Positions 7,118 to 15,116 are shown, numbered from the stretch's first letter. The stretch is DNA of 43,465 nt from Eubacterium sp. OM08-24 (GCF_003438075.1 NZ_QSTA01000014.1:1-43465); one strand, 5' to 3'. Numbers and translations: made by a program. The notes: a model not told the origin generated them from the letters alone.

Positions 7118-7753
7118 TTAAATGTTTTTAATCATTATTGTACTAATGATATTATCTTTGGTAAACCAGAATTCAACATATGAGTTATCATTATTGTTCA
7201 TTTCATAAGTTATTATTTCACTTCCTGTATCAAGAGTTTCTCTGTTTGTAGGTTCTCCAAATTTACTTAATACATCTTCTTTTTTATTTTTACCTGATAT
7301 ATCATCAACCTTAATTATTTCACTTACACTTTCATCGTCAAGATAAGAATATGATATCATATCAACAATGAAATCTTCAGTTTTTTGACCTTCAGCATAC
7401 TCAAACAAAGATACTGTTGTAATCATTTTGTTATTATATAACAAATCAGTATAGGCATATGTGTTTCCGTCTTTTTCGTAAACACTAACATCATTTTTAT
7501 CAAAACTATATCCTTCCCCTAAATCACTCAATTTAAATGGAAGAACAACTGGTTTTCCGTTGAGCGTGACCTTATCAAGCATCTGTAAAACCTTGGTGTC
7601 ATTGTCATCTGAATAACTCGAACCGTTTTCCTGCGAAACCTGAGAAACTGAACTTGTATCTGAAACAGAGCCGTTTCCGCCTGCACATCCTGCCATGCCC
7701 GCAACCATAGATAAAGTAAGTACCGCTGTAATTATAATTGTTCTTATTTTCAT
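7118..7753 (-). CDS. Predicted lipoprotein, copy A of a tandem pair
   Basis: A 211-residue lipoprotein with start ATG at 7753 (GGAGG ribosome binding site); the longer in-frame start at 7849 lies upstream of the promoter. The signal peptide ends in lipobox MAGC (Cys23), followed by a Ser/Asp/Asn-rich spacer. The C-terminal domain shares with copy B the words DVSVYEKDGNTYAY, ISGK and VLSKFGEP, but is otherwise strongly diverged, with a different predicted surface. It should be anchored on the outside of the membrane. The neighbour at 6859-7101 is probably co-transcribed. Function unknown; a BamE-like fold is possible but weakly supported. Confidence 0.8.
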   Translation of the reverse strand: MKIRTIIITAVLTLSMVAGMAGCAGGNGSVSDTSSVSQVSQENGSSYSDDNDTKVLQMLDKVTLNGKPVVLPFKLSDLGEGYSFDKNDVSVYEKDGNTYAYTDLLYNNKMITTVSLFEYAEGQKTEDFIVDMISYSYLDDESVSEIIKVDDISGKNKKEDVLSKFGEPTNRETLDTGSEIITYEMNNNDNSYVEFWFTKDNIISTIMIKNI

Positions 7754-7785
7754 AATAATAAACCTCCATTTGTATCTTGTTACAT

Positions 7786-7814
7786 ATTTTAACACAACAC
7801 TGTTGTGATTACAA
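7786..7814 (-). promoter_or_regulatory. Promoter of lipoprotein copy A with a perfect palindrome between -35 and -10
   Basis: Minus strand: TTGTAA (7809-7814), 17 bases, TAAAAT (7786-7791). The spacer contains CACAACAGTGTTGTG (7793-7807), a perfect inverted repeat of two 7-base arms around one base, placed where a repressor would block RNA polymerase. The predicted start is near 7779, giving a ~26-base leader. Confidence 0.7.
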
Positions 7815-8025
7815 TTAACATAATGCAGAAAAATGTCAAAATAAGCCAATCCTATATGTATATTTTTCTATTATATTCTATTATGTAGCAATGCTTTGGT
7901 CAACTCCGCATAACGGCAAAACAGTTACATAAATCAGATTAAAGTTTATATTCAATATATTTGCGAAAGATTACTTATCCTCTGTTGCAGTGTTGTGCTT
8001 TATACACTTTTTATATAGCCATTTA

Positions 8026-8071
8026 CAATAAAACCCCAAGTGCAGGTTCAGGAGAACATACACTTGGGGTT
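8026..8071 (-). terminator. Terminator of the XRE/ABC/HGSNAT-like operon
   Basis: AACCCCAAGTG (8032-8042) pairs with CACTTGGGGTT (8061-8071), 11 bp. The minus-strand stem is followed by TTTTATTG just after the operon's last stop. A T-run also follows on the plus strand, so it may work in both directions. Confidence 0.85.
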
Positions 8072-8076
8072 GTTTT

Positions 8077-8829
8077 TTAGTATCCGAAGATTACATTCAT
8101 AATCAGCATAATTGCAGGCTGGTGGGCGAGGTAGATTACGAGGCTATATCTGCCTATTGTATTAAGAATTGGAATTTTGAAGTAAAAATATTTTTCAAGA
8201 TTACTGTTCTTAATAATTTTCCATAAAAAGATTCCAAATATATATAGGAATATCCATGGGATAATTGGAAAATAGTCGCTTGATACAAAGTCACTTGAGC
8301 GAAAGCCTATGAACGAGAGGTATTTGTAACTGTATAAGGCTTGCGGAAGTTCAAAAATAGATGCGTTTAGAAATCCTATGTATCCGTTTTGCACTCCGTA
8401 GGTAACGGCATAGACTAAAAAACTTGCTGTTGCTCCCAAAGCAGGAGGAACGGCATTTATTAAATTTTTCAGTGCCGAGCAAATCAGCATTGATATACCT
8501 AAAAGATTGAGTATGCCAAACCATACAGCCTGTTCCGGCATAGCCAAGGCAGTTACAATCGTGACGAGAAATCCGCAAAGGCTTACGATAATTCCGTTTC
8601 TTACCGTATGATGAGAAAAATTAAAGGATACTCCCGAAATAATAATAAACGATACGCAAATGAATCTTTCCCACACCGTACACCATGGACTTGTGAAGAA
8701 CGAACCGTCGCCGTATATCATAAATATATCGTACAATGTGTGAAAAATAACCATATTTATGATTGCAAAGCCACGAATCGAGTCGATGAGTTCATATCGT
8801 TTTTTATTTTTCAGAGTATCCTTAATCAT
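8077..8829 (-). CDS. HGSNAT-like (DUF1624) integral membrane protein
   Basis: A 250-residue protein with about seven to eight hydrophobic spans. The N-terminal RYELIDSIRGFAIINMVIFH and the SGVSFNFS and YLAHQP segments fit the heparan-alpha-glucosaminide N-acetyltransferase catalytic-domain family (PF07786). In animals the family acetylates a sugar across a membrane; in bacteria it probably acylates a surface glycan, with an unknown substrate. The start is placed at ATG 8829 (AAGGA at a proper distance) rather than TTG 8835. It is the last gene of the four-gene operon, with a gap of only ~11 bases after the permease, and a terminator follows. Confidence 0.75.
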   Translation of the reverse strand: MIKDTLKNKKRYELIDSIRGFAIINMVIFHTLYDIFMIYGDGSFFTSPWCTVWERFICVSFIIISGVSFNFSHHTVRNGIIVSLCGFLVTIVTALAMPEQAVWFGILNLLGISMLICSALKNLINAVPPALGATASFLVYAVTYGVQNGYIGFLNASIFELPQALYSYKYLSFIGFRSSDFVSSDYFPIIPWIFLYIFGIFLWKIIKNSNLEKYFYFKIPILNTIGRYSLVIYLAHQPAIMLIMNVIFGY

Positions 8830-8840
8830 TAGCAAAATCC

Positions 8841-9593
8841 TTACTTATCCTGTTTCATTCTGCGGTTAAACAGTAAAACAGCACAAGCAAAAATTACAAC
8901 AGCATATCCTGCCACCCAAAGCAATTCGGGGATTATTTGCGAGTAATCGCTTTCAAACACCGCTCTCAGCGCATTAACGCAATGAATAAACGGAAGAAAT
9001 CCTGCGATTTTTTCAAATGCACCGCCAACAAGCGATATATCGAACCATATATTTGAAAGCCATGCCGAAAGGTTTGTGAGTACCGCACCGCATAATACAC
9101 CTACCATTTTATCACTAAATGCCGTACCGCACAATAGTCCGACTGAAATATATAAAAATCCCGGCACAATGCTTACAACCGAGGCGAGTAAAATATTTGC
9201 CGAAAATTCAAGTCCGAAAATCAGCGCAGAAAGCGAGGTAACAAGTGTTTGCAATACAGCCATAGGAATTAGCGGAAGTGTGTAGCCGATTATGTATCCG
9301 CTCGGCTTTAACGGCGAGGCGTAAAGCCTGATAATAAAGGCTGTGCATCTGTCTTTTGCTACCAAAAGGGCAGAGAAAAGCGACAAAAACACAAGTCCGA
9401 ACGCACAAATTCCGCCTGTCAGACTTTTTATTTCAAACAAGGTCATATGTGCCTCTTTCGGAATACTTGAGTTAATTACCGACAACAAAACAAGCAATAC
9501 AATAGGAAAAGCAATACCGAAAATTGATGTTAAAACATCTCTCTGCAATTCCTTTGCATTTCTTGACGCAAAAGCTAAAGTTTTCATAATCAT
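8841..9593 (-). CDS. ABC-2 type transporter permease
   Basis: A 250-residue protein with six predicted membrane segments (about 20-40, 55-78, 100-122, 130-160, 165-190, 225-245) in the ABC-2 exporter pattern. It includes PFIHCVNALRAVFESDYSQ before the last span. Its ATG overlaps the ATPase stop by 4 bases (ATGA), which makes the pair one exporter. Such small pairs export lipids, antibiotics, bacteriocin-like peptides or polysaccharides; the substrate cannot be read from sequence. The next gene, a sugar-acyltransferase-like protein, hints at an envelope component, but that is inference. Confidence 0.85.
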   Translation of the reverse strand: MIMKTLAFASRNAKELQRDVLTSIFGIAFPIVLLVLLSVINSSIPKEAHMTLFEIKSLTGGICAFGLVFLSLFSALLVAKDRCTAFIIRLYASPLKPSGYIIGYTLPLIPMAVLQTLVTSLSALIFGLEFSANILLASVVSIVPGFLYISVGLLCGTAFSDKMVGVLCGAVLTNLSAWLSNIWFDISLVGGAFEKIAGFLPFIHCVNALRAVFESDYSQIIPELLWVAGYAVVIFACAVLLFNRRMKQDK

Positions 9594-10315
9594 TTACCCT
9601 CTTCCGCAATTTTTACAAAAGCGTCTTCAAAAGATGTGGCATTAACGCTGTTTTTAAGTTCGTCAGCCGTACCCTCAGCCACAAGATTTCCCTTTACCAT
9701 AATACCTATGCGGTCTGACAGCGACTCCGCCTCTTCAAGATAGTGAGTTGTAAGGATTACCGTAATCTTACCTTTTAAAGCGCTGATTTTATTCCACAAT
9801 TCTCTTCTTGCCAAAACATCAAGTCCCAAAGTCGGCTCGTCAAGAAATAAAATTTCAGGATCACTTATGAGTGCCATTGCAATGCTCAATCTTCTTTGCC
9901 AGCCGCCCGACAAGGTTTTTGCCTTTGATTTGGCTATATCGCTCAATTCAAAATCTTCTATCATTTTTTGAGCTTTGCTTACTGTATTTTCATTGCCAAA
10001 TCCGTAAATTCTCGCCATTAATTCAAGGTTTTCTCTTACGGTAAGGTTAAGGGCAACTGCGGTTTCCTGCGGCGACACATTTATTATTCTTTTAACCTTT
10101 TCGCTGTCGCTTACTATGCTGTTGCCGTTTAAGAGTGCATCTCCGCTTGTAGGCTTTATCAGGCAGGAGAGCATTTTTATTGTTGTTGATTTTCCTGCAC
10201 CGTTTACTCCGAGCAGAGCGTACATTTCGCCGTCATTTATAGAAAGATTTATGGAGTTTACCGCAATTTTATCTTTATATTTTTTCGTAAGATTTTTAGT
10301 TACTATTGCTGACAT
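9590..10315 (-). CDS. ABC transporter ATP-binding protein
   Basis: A complete nucleotide-binding domain of 241 residues: Walker A GVNGAGKST (36-44), Q-loop around SPQETA (81-86), signature LSGGWQRR (135-142), Walker B ILFLDEP (155-161) with catalytic Glu, D-loop LGLD and switch TTHYLEEAE. The signature has Trp where Gln is usual (LSGGW), which is tolerated in the DrrA/CcmA-type group. It is translationally coupled to the permease and lies 9 bases after the regulator stop, so regulator, ATPase and permease are one transcript. It hydrolyses ATP on the inner face of the membrane to power export. Confidence 0.95.
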   Translation of the reverse strand: MSAIVTKNLTKKYKDKIAVNSINLSINDGEMYALLGVNGAGKSTTIKMLSCLIKPTSGDALLNGNSIVSDSEKVKRIINVSPQETAVALNLTVRENLELMARIYGFGNENTVSKAQKMIEDFELSDIAKSKAKTLSGGWQRRLSIAMALISDPEILFLDEPTLGLDVLARRELWNKISALKGKITVILTTHYLEEAESLSDRIGIMVKGNLVAEGTADELKNSVNATSFEDAFVKIAEEGK

Positions 10316-10324
10316 AATACCGCC

Positions 10325-10738
10325 TCATTCCTCAAATACAAAATCGTTTGCAATAGAACGGCTGAGCTTGCCGATTCCCAAGCCACGCTTTACATCGCCC
10401 ACCACAAGGAGCTTATCTCCGGGCTTAATGTCAAAAACATCTCTTGCGTGTTTCGGAATAACAATCTGTCCTCTTTCACCAACCTTAACTATGCCAAACA
10501 CATACTTGCCCTCTTCGCCGTTTGCCTGTTCCTCATCAACAGATATTTTATTATGAACAAGCTCGTCAAGCGAAATTCCGTAAAGATTGGCAAGTTCACT
10601 GCATTTTATAACATCGGGGATACTCTCGTCATTTTCCCACTTAGCTACCGATTGACGGGATACATTCATTTTTTCAGCGACTTCTTCCTGCGAATATCCT
10701 TTTGCCTTGCGCAGCGCCTTTAAATTCATACCAATCAT
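10325..10738 (-). CDS. Transcriptional regulator, XRE helix-turn-helix fused to AbrB-type domain
   Basis: 137 residues from ATG 10738. Residues 5-60 form an HTH_3 (Cro/cI) domain with YSQEEVAEKMNVSRQSVAKW. Residues 84-115 (VKVGERGQIVIPKHARDVFD, then IKPGDKLLVVGD) form a SpoVT/AbrB swapped-hairpin DNA-binding domain. Carrying both in one short chain is an uncommon but known combination beside ABC exporter genes. The start is not the upstream ATG at 10756: the promoter places transcription start at about that base, and AAAGGTG sits 8 bases before 10738. As first gene of the operon it probably regulates itself and the exporter. Confidence 0.88.
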   Translation of the reverse strand: MIGMNLKALRKAKGYSQEEVAEKMNVSRQSVAKWENDESIPDVIKCSELANLYGISLDELVHNKISVDEEQANGEEGKYVFGIVKVGERGQIVIPKHARDVFDIKPGDKLLVVGDVKRGLGIGKLSRSIANDFVFEE

Positions 10739-10762
10739 ATTTTTCACACCTTTCATAGCCTA

Positions 10763-10791
10763 AGTATAGCACAGCAAATTTACATAAACAA
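10763..10791 (-). promoter_or_regulatory. Promoter of the XRE/ABC operon
   Basis: Minus strand: TTGTTT (10786-10791), 17 bases, TATACT (10763-10768). The predicted start is near 10756, which rules out the ATG at 10756 as a translated start and supports 10738. Confidence 0.7.
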
Positions 10792-10939
10792 CCAACTAAA
10801 TTATACAAGAGATGTAAAGAATAGTTGCGTAATTAAACATATTCTATTAACTCAAAAAATTAAGTGATACATATTCACAACAAATATATTTATAATGCAT
10901 TTTTAACATATATTAATAAAAATGCACAAAAACACAAAA

Positions 10940-10968
10940 TTGTTTTCAGCTAAAAATGCACTTATAAT
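10940..10968 (+). promoter_or_regulatory. Promoter of the dockerin gene
   Basis: TTGTTT (10940-10945), 17 bases, TATAAT (10963-10968). The predicted start near 10975 leaves an ~84-base AT-rich leader before ATG 11059. The remainder of the 10792-11058 gap is AT-rich and shows no gene or riboswitch that I recognise. Confidence 0.7.
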
Positions 10969-11058
10969 ATTGAAAATATTATGATATAATTTTGATATAA
11001 AATTATTATATTTTAATAGTTTTGAATAAAAAGTTAAATCAGAGAGGATTTGAGGATT

Positions 11059-11955
11059 ATGAAAAAAATTATAAAAGCGGCTTTGTCGGGCGCACTTGTA
11101 ATGGGTATGCTTGCTGCGCAGTGCTTTTCAACTTCTGCGATGATAAGACCTATAATTACAGGTGATGTTGACTGGAATTCTAAAGTAGATGTAAACGATG
11201 TAACACTTCTTCAGAATGCGCTGGCAGGAAGTGCAGAAATTGATAAAAGTCAAAATTATGCAGGCGATGTTAATTTTAACGGTGTAACCAATGTTGAAGA
11301 TGTTACGCTTATTCAATTACATATTGCCGGAAAGTATGAATTTGAGAGAAAAAGTACTAATTTGGAACACATTATCCGTAATTTTTGCGCCGATTATGAT
11401 TCCGGAAAGGCAATGACAGGCACTCCTGTAACATTTACCGCAACAATGGATTCGGGCGTTACACCGTTCAGCTATGAATTTTTGATTAACGGCGAGGTTG
11501 TTCAGCAAAAATCAGAGTCAAACACATTTACCTATACATTTAGTGAAAGTGGCAGCTATGATGTTTCGGTAAGGAGTTATAACGCTATTGATGATTGCAC
11601 AGAGGAAACCCTGTATAATTATACGGTAGTTGACGCATATGAAAGTGAAGATCCTGTTATTGTGGGTATTCATACAGATGTCGATTATATAGGTTATGAT
11701 GAATATTCTCTTACAATATCTGCAAACGCAATTTTTGGAACAGCGCCGTATCAGTACAAGTTCACACTTGACAACGGATTTTTAGTTCAGGATTATTCCG
11801 AAAGTGCCGATTTCACTATTGAGATGTCTGAACTTAAAAAACAGGGCAAATCTTTAGAAATAGGTGAGCACACTGTACTTGTAGAAGTAAAGGATGCAGA
11901 CGGCAAAACCGCACAGGAAACATTTACATTTGAAGTTAAAGAACCAAGAATGTGA
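11059..11955 (+). CDS. Secreted protein with N-terminal dockerin and Ig/PKD-like domains
   Basis: 298 residues from ATG 11059; the ORF can be extended to a TTG at 11050, but that would overlap the ribosome binding site. A Sec signal peptide (1-27) ends at STSA. Residues 35-57 (GDVDWNSKVDVNDVTLLQ) and 69-91 (GDVNFNGVTNVEDVTLIQ) are two type I dockerin calcium-loop repeats, with Asp/Asn at the binding positions. The rest forms two beta-rich domains of about 90 residues (roughly 105-195 and 200-295) ending in YTVVDAY and FTFEVKE, as in PKD or Ig-like repeats. No catalytic domain is present. Dockerins bind cohesins on scaffoldins; having it at the N-terminus is unusual. Confidence 0.85.
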   Translation: MKKIIKAALSGALVMGMLAAQCFSTSAMIRPIITGDVDWNSKVDVNDVTLLQNALAGSAEIDKSQNYAGDVNFNGVTNVEDVTLIQLHIAGKYEFERKSTNLEHIIRNFCADYDSGKAMTGTPVTFTATMDSGVTPFSYEFLINGEVVQQKSESNTFTYTFSESGSYDVSVRSYNAIDDCTEETLYNYTVVDAYESEDPVIVGIHTDVDYIGYDEYSLTISANAIFGTAPYQYKFTLDNGFLVQDYSESADFTIEMSELKKQGKSLEIGEHTVLVEVKDADGKTAQETFTFEVKEPRM

Positions 11956-11989
11956 TTGTCCGAAACAGCATAATATGATATAAAAATTC

Positions 11990-12030
11990 AGCCGACAAAC
12001 TTAGTTTTGTACTATGTTTGTCGGCTTTTT
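11990..12030 (+). terminator. Terminator after the dockerin gene
   Basis: AGCCGACAAAC (11990-12000) pairs with GTTTGTCGGCT (12016-12026), followed by a T-run. Confidence 0.9.
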
Positions 12031-12068
12031 ATTATTTGTCAAAGTTTTTGGGGTTAGAGTTTAGAAAA

Positions 12069-12374
12069 TTATCGGTCGGGTAACAAAGTAAAGAAAAAGC
12101 TAAACTTTCCGTCCTGTTCAAGATAAATGTTAGGCGAGAGATAAAAGCTGTTTCCCTTGGCTTTTTCGGCAAGCTTTATAATTTCAAAGGAATTTGTATT
12201 CATTGCATATTCTGTTACATCCGATTTTTCGTATTGCGGAAAAAACGGCGAAAGCTGAATTTCGGGGAAAAACAGCAAATCGCAATCCTTTGCCTTGTCG
12301 CAAAAATCAAGCTACTTTTGAAGGTTACTGTCAATATTTTTGCTCATAGCCATTTGTGCCAATGCAATTCTCAT
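12069..12374 (-). pseudogene. Nitrilase-family (carbon-nitrogen hydrolase) gene remnant
   Basis: On the minus strand ATG 12374 begins MRIALAQMAMSKNIDSNLQK, the typical first strand of carbon-nitrogen hydrolases. An in-frame TAG follows at codon 21, then LDFCDKAKDCDLLFFPEIQL, in which the Glu of FFPE is the family's first catalytic residue. The frame continues with AEKAKGNSFYLSPNIY and stops at 12069 after ~100 codons. Intact enzymes have ~260-300 residues with Lys and Cys further on; both are missing. The gene carries a nonsense mutation and a 3' deletion, and is not functional. Confidence 0.85.
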
Positions 12375-12499
12375 AATAAACATCACTTATCGTTATATAT
12401 ATAAAAAATTATATATTACATAAGTTACGATTGTCAATATTTGAAATAATATCAGATTTATGCCATTCTTGCCCGAAAATCGACCTTTTTGCCAAATTG

Positions 12500-12528
12500 T
12501 TGCATTTATTGCTTTTAGTATGTATTAT
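12500..12528 (+). promoter_or_regulatory. Promoter for the TM2 gene
   Basis: TTGCAT (12500-12505), 17 bases, TATTAT (12523-12528), about 35 bases before the ATG at 12569. It lies inside the longer ORF that begins at 12431, which argues against that upstream start. Confidence 0.6.
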
Positions 12529-12568
12529 ATTAACTGTAATCAAAATTCAAGAAATGAGGTATTTATTT

Positions 12569-12769
12569 ATGAGTAAAGCAGGAGCAATTTTAATCACATT
12601 TTTCCTTGGAGGTTTAGGTGTTCACAGATTTTTAACAGGCAAAATCGGCACAGGCATAATTTGGCTGCTTACAGGCGGCGTTTGCGGTATCGGCTGGCTT
12701 ATTGACTTTATAATGGTTATTATGGGCAAATATACCGACAAAAACGGCAATGTTTGGGGTACAAACTGA
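12569..12769 (+). CDS. TM2 domain protein
   Basis: 66 residues from ATG 12569 with GAGGT 8 bases upstream. Two hydrophobic helices (about 3-18 and 30-52) are joined by the TM2 signature [18 protein letters not shown], and the second ends with [16 protein letters not shown]. This is the standard small bacterial TM2 protein found in the cytoplasmic membrane. The family has no established biochemical role. The following gene starts 28 bases after its stop and is probably on the same transcript. Confidence 0.9.
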   Translation: MSKAGAILITFFLGGLGVHRFLTGKIGTGIIWLLTGGVCGIGWLIDFIMVIMGKYTDKNGNVWGTN

Positions 12770-12797
12770 TTTTATACATAGCTGAAAGGAGTTACCG

Positions 12798-13181
12798 ATG
12801 GCTTTAGGAGTAAAAATCAAAAACATTAAAACTAATAATTCCTATACTATTGAGAGTCTTTACGAGGCTATCAAAGATGTAGAGTTTACGGCGGGCAAAC
12901 CGTCATTAACTAAGCACGGAGCTGCCACTATTATTACATTTCCGGCACTTGACAGTCAAAATCAGGTTTGGATAATGAAAAGCGGATTTTCAAAGGAATC
13001 TCAAAAGTTTTCCATACAAAAATCGGAGGAGGCAGGGCTTGGCAACACAGCTAAGAATATGGCTCTTGATTCCTTAACAAACGGAATTTTCGGTTTTGGC
13101 TCAATGCTTGGTGGTAATGCTAAAAAGTGTGAACAGCTTGTTGACGCTACCGCAAAGGAACTTTCAAAACTTAATCTCTGA
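12798..13181 (+). CDS. Hypothetical protein next to TM2 gene
   Basis: A soluble 127-residue protein preceded by GAAAGGAG. There is no signal peptide and no membrane span. The centre has short beta-like stretches (AATIITFPAL, NQVWIMKSGF, SQKFSIQK). It is followed by a Gly-rich segment (NGIFGFGSMLGGNAKKC) and a final helix (VDATAKELSKLNL). I do not recognise the family. It lies directly after the TM2 gene with a short gap, so the two may act together at the membrane, but that rests on position only. Confidence 0.7.
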   Translation: MALGVKIKNIKTNNSYTIESLYEAIKDVEFTAGKPSLTKHGAATIITFPALDSQNQVWIMKSGFSKESQKFSIQKSEEAGLGNTAKNMALDSLTNGIFGFGSMLGGNAKKCEQLVDATAKELSKLNL

Positions 13182-13190
13182 AAAATAGTA

Positions 13191-13234
13191 AGCAAAAGCA
13201 GGTACGATATTTTTATTGTGCCTGCTTTGCTTTG
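13191..13234 (+). terminator. Possible terminator after 12798-13181
   Basis: AGCAAAAGCAGGTAC can pair with GTGCCTGCTTTGCT with one bulged base. The following T-run is poor, so this is tentative. The rest of the gap up to 13362 is AT-rich with no visible gene. Confidence 0.4.
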
Positions 13235-13362
13235 CGTTATATTATCAAATATGTACTGATTTTTTATAAACTTATAAATAATTATCAACTTAAAATATAA
13301 AAATATATTGCTGATTAACAACTGATATATTGCGTTGCACCGCTAAATATCCGTAATTTTTA

Positions 13363-13391
13363 TTGACTTTTTTACCAAAATGCGGTATTAT
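13363..13391 (+). promoter_or_regulatory. Promoter of the FHA-FtsW / PBP / secA cluster
   Basis: TTGACT (13363-13368), 17 bases, TATTAT (13386-13391). Predicted start is near 13398, which lies after the long-ORF ATG at 13380 and so excludes that start. Confidence 0.75.
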
Positions 13392-13433
13392 GATAAATGT
13401 ATAACTTTAGCTATGATTACAAGGAGGATGCCT

Positions 13434-15116
13434 GTGCTTGATATGACGGTAATTTACGATTTAGCCATTGTTGCGCTGAGAGTGTTAATGCCTGTATACG
13501 CTATTATAATTGTATATCAGTGCTATGCGGCAATGCGTCGTCGCAGAAGGCCCGAAAAGCCTCTTGTTACACTTTACAATACAGTTACAGGACAAAAACT
13601 TCCTGTTATTTTTTGGGAAAATTCCATCGGCAGAAGTAAGTCGAGCGACATTGTTGTGGATGATCCTGCCGTTTCAAGAAACCATTGCGTTCTTTTGAGA
13701 AGAGCAAGCGGTTGGTATATTTGTGATACAGGCTCTAAAGGCGGTACTTATGTAAACGGTGAGGCTGCCGAGGGCAGAACCAGAGTGCTTATTGATGATG
13801 TTATCAATGTCGGCAATTCGCAGTTTCAGTTTTTGCGTGGCGAAGATTATGACGAAAATCTCCGTTACAGCTGGTTCTTTAAAAAGGTAAACGACAAGCC
13901 TGCAATGAAGTCTTGGAAACTTATGCTTTTAATTACGCTTTTCCATTTCTTTATGTGCGTAGAGGCGGTATTTTGGCAGGACGGTACCAACAAGTATTCA
14001 CCGCTCGTACTTTTCGGATGCCTTGCAGTGGCAGAATGGACATTTTTCTTCGTTTCCACAAAGGTGCTCAAGCGAGTTAGCTTTGAGCTTGAAAGCCTTG
14101 CACTGTTTTTAACGGGCGTGGGCGTAATGCTGCTTGTGCGGCAGGTAGAGCGGTCAGCTTATGTTCAGCTTATAGCCGCAGTTGTGGGAATGGCACTGTT
14201 TTGCGTTATTATAAAGTTTATTGAAGATCCCGACAGAACCTCATCTACAAAGTTGCGATACGGACTTATGATTGCCGCAGTAGGACTGCTCGGCGTAAGC
14301 ATTGTGTTCGGTAAAATTACTTACGGTGCGGCTAACTGGATCAGAATTGGCGGAATTTCAATTCAGCCGTCGGAAATCGTAAAAATTATATACATATTTA
14401 TAGGTGCAAACACACTTGACAGATTACAGACAAAAAAGAATTTGCTTGAGTTTATTATATTCTCGGCTGTTTGTGTAGGATTGCTTGCATTAATGGGTGA
14501 CTTTGGTACGGCGCTTATTTTCTTTATGACCTTCCTTTTAATCTCATTTATGCGTTCGGGCGACTTTAAAACAGTAATTCTTGCCATTGCGGCGGCTGTA
14601 TTCGGTGTGTCTATTGTGTTGCGCTTTAAATCTTATGTTCTTGACCGTTTTAAGGCTTGGGGACATGCGTGGGAATACGCAAATGACTTAGGTTATCAGC
14701 AAACTCATGTGCTTACATATATAGCAAGCGGCGGACTTTTCGGCGTCGGCATAGGCAACGGCTTTTTAAAGGGCGTCGGAGCATCGGAGAGTGACCTCGT
14801 CTTTGGCTTGGTTTCCGAAGAAATGGGTGTAATTGTTGCAATTACTCTCGCCGTTGCGGTAGCTTGCCTTGTTATATATGCAAGAGCAATCACAACAAGA
14901 AGCAGAAGTACATTTTATTCTATTTCTGCCTGCTGTGCTGCGGGTTTGCTTGTAATACAGCTTTCACTCAATGTTTTTGGCGCAACCGATATTCTTCCGC
15001 TTACAGGTGTAACATTCCCGTTCATCAGCTGTGGCGGTTCAAGTGTGCTTTCCTGTTGGGGACTTATTGCATTTATCAAGGCGGCAGACGAAAGAACATA
15101 TGCGGTGAAAAAATAA
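13434..15116 (+). CDS. FHA domain fused to FtsW/RodA/SpoVE-type peptidoglycan polymerase
   Basis: 560 residues from GTG 13434, six bases after AAGGAGG. A first membrane helix (8-28) and basic RRRRR tail lead to a cytoplasmic FHA domain at ~61-135, with conserved GRS (66-68), SRNH (81-84) and NG (108-109), the residues that read phosphothreonine. From ~160 the SEDS protein follows with about ten spans. It includes IQPSEIVK, GDFGTAL (with the Asp found in SEDS polymerases), LVSEEMGVI and TGVTFPFISCGGSS. SEDS proteins polymerise lipid II into glycan strands with a class B PBP as partner. Here the PBP gene is next. The FHA suggests control by a Ser/Thr kinase; no kinase is in this window. Confidence 0.92.
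   Translation: MLDMTVIYDLAIVALRVLMPVYAIIIVYQCYAAMRRRRRPEKPLVTLYNTVTGQKLPVIFWENSIGRSKSSDIVVDDPAVSRNHCVLLRRASGWYICDTGSKGGTYVNGEAAEGRTRVLIDDVINVGNSQFQFLRGEDYDENLRYSWFFKKVNDKPAMKSWKLMLLITLFHFFMCVEAVFWQDGTNKYSPLVLFGCLAVAEWTFFFVSTKVLKRVSFELESLALFLTGVGVMLLVRQVERSAYVQLIAAVVGMALFCVIIKFIEDPDRTSSTKLRYGLMIAAVGLLGVSIVFGKITYGAANWIRIGGISIQPSEIVKIIYIFIGANTLDRLQTKKNLLEFIIFSAVCVGLLALMGDFGTALIFFMTFLLISFMRSGDFKTVILAIAAAVFGVSIVLRFKSYVLDRFKAWGHAWEYANDLGYQQTHVLTYIASGGLFGVGIGNGFLKGVGASESDLVFGLVSEEMGVIVAITLAVAVACLVIYARAITTRSRSTFYSISACCAAGLLVIQLSLNVFGATDILPLTGVTFPFISCGGSSVLSCWGLIAFIKAADERTYAVKK

Larger units (their letters stand above)
5964..7938 (-). repeat. Diverged tandem duplication, unit about 1041 bp
   Basis: Unit A runs from 7938 down to 6898, and unit B from 6897 down to the IS256 right end. 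Promoter, leader, signal peptide and first ~75 codons (about 7938-7530 and 6897-6490) are almost identical; the later parts are diverged. The left boundary is marked by the shared word CAGTTACATAAATCAGA ending at 6897 and at 7938. Confidence 0.75.

Noticed and set aside
12431..12568. N-terminal extension of the TM2 protein
   Set aside because: A promoter and a ribosome binding site lie inside the extension, and the TM2 family starts at the later ATG.
13380..13433. Longer start for the FHA-FtsW gene at ATG 13380
   Set aside because: This ATG lies inside the predicted promoter, upstream of the transcription start; GTG 13434 has an ideal ribosome binding site.
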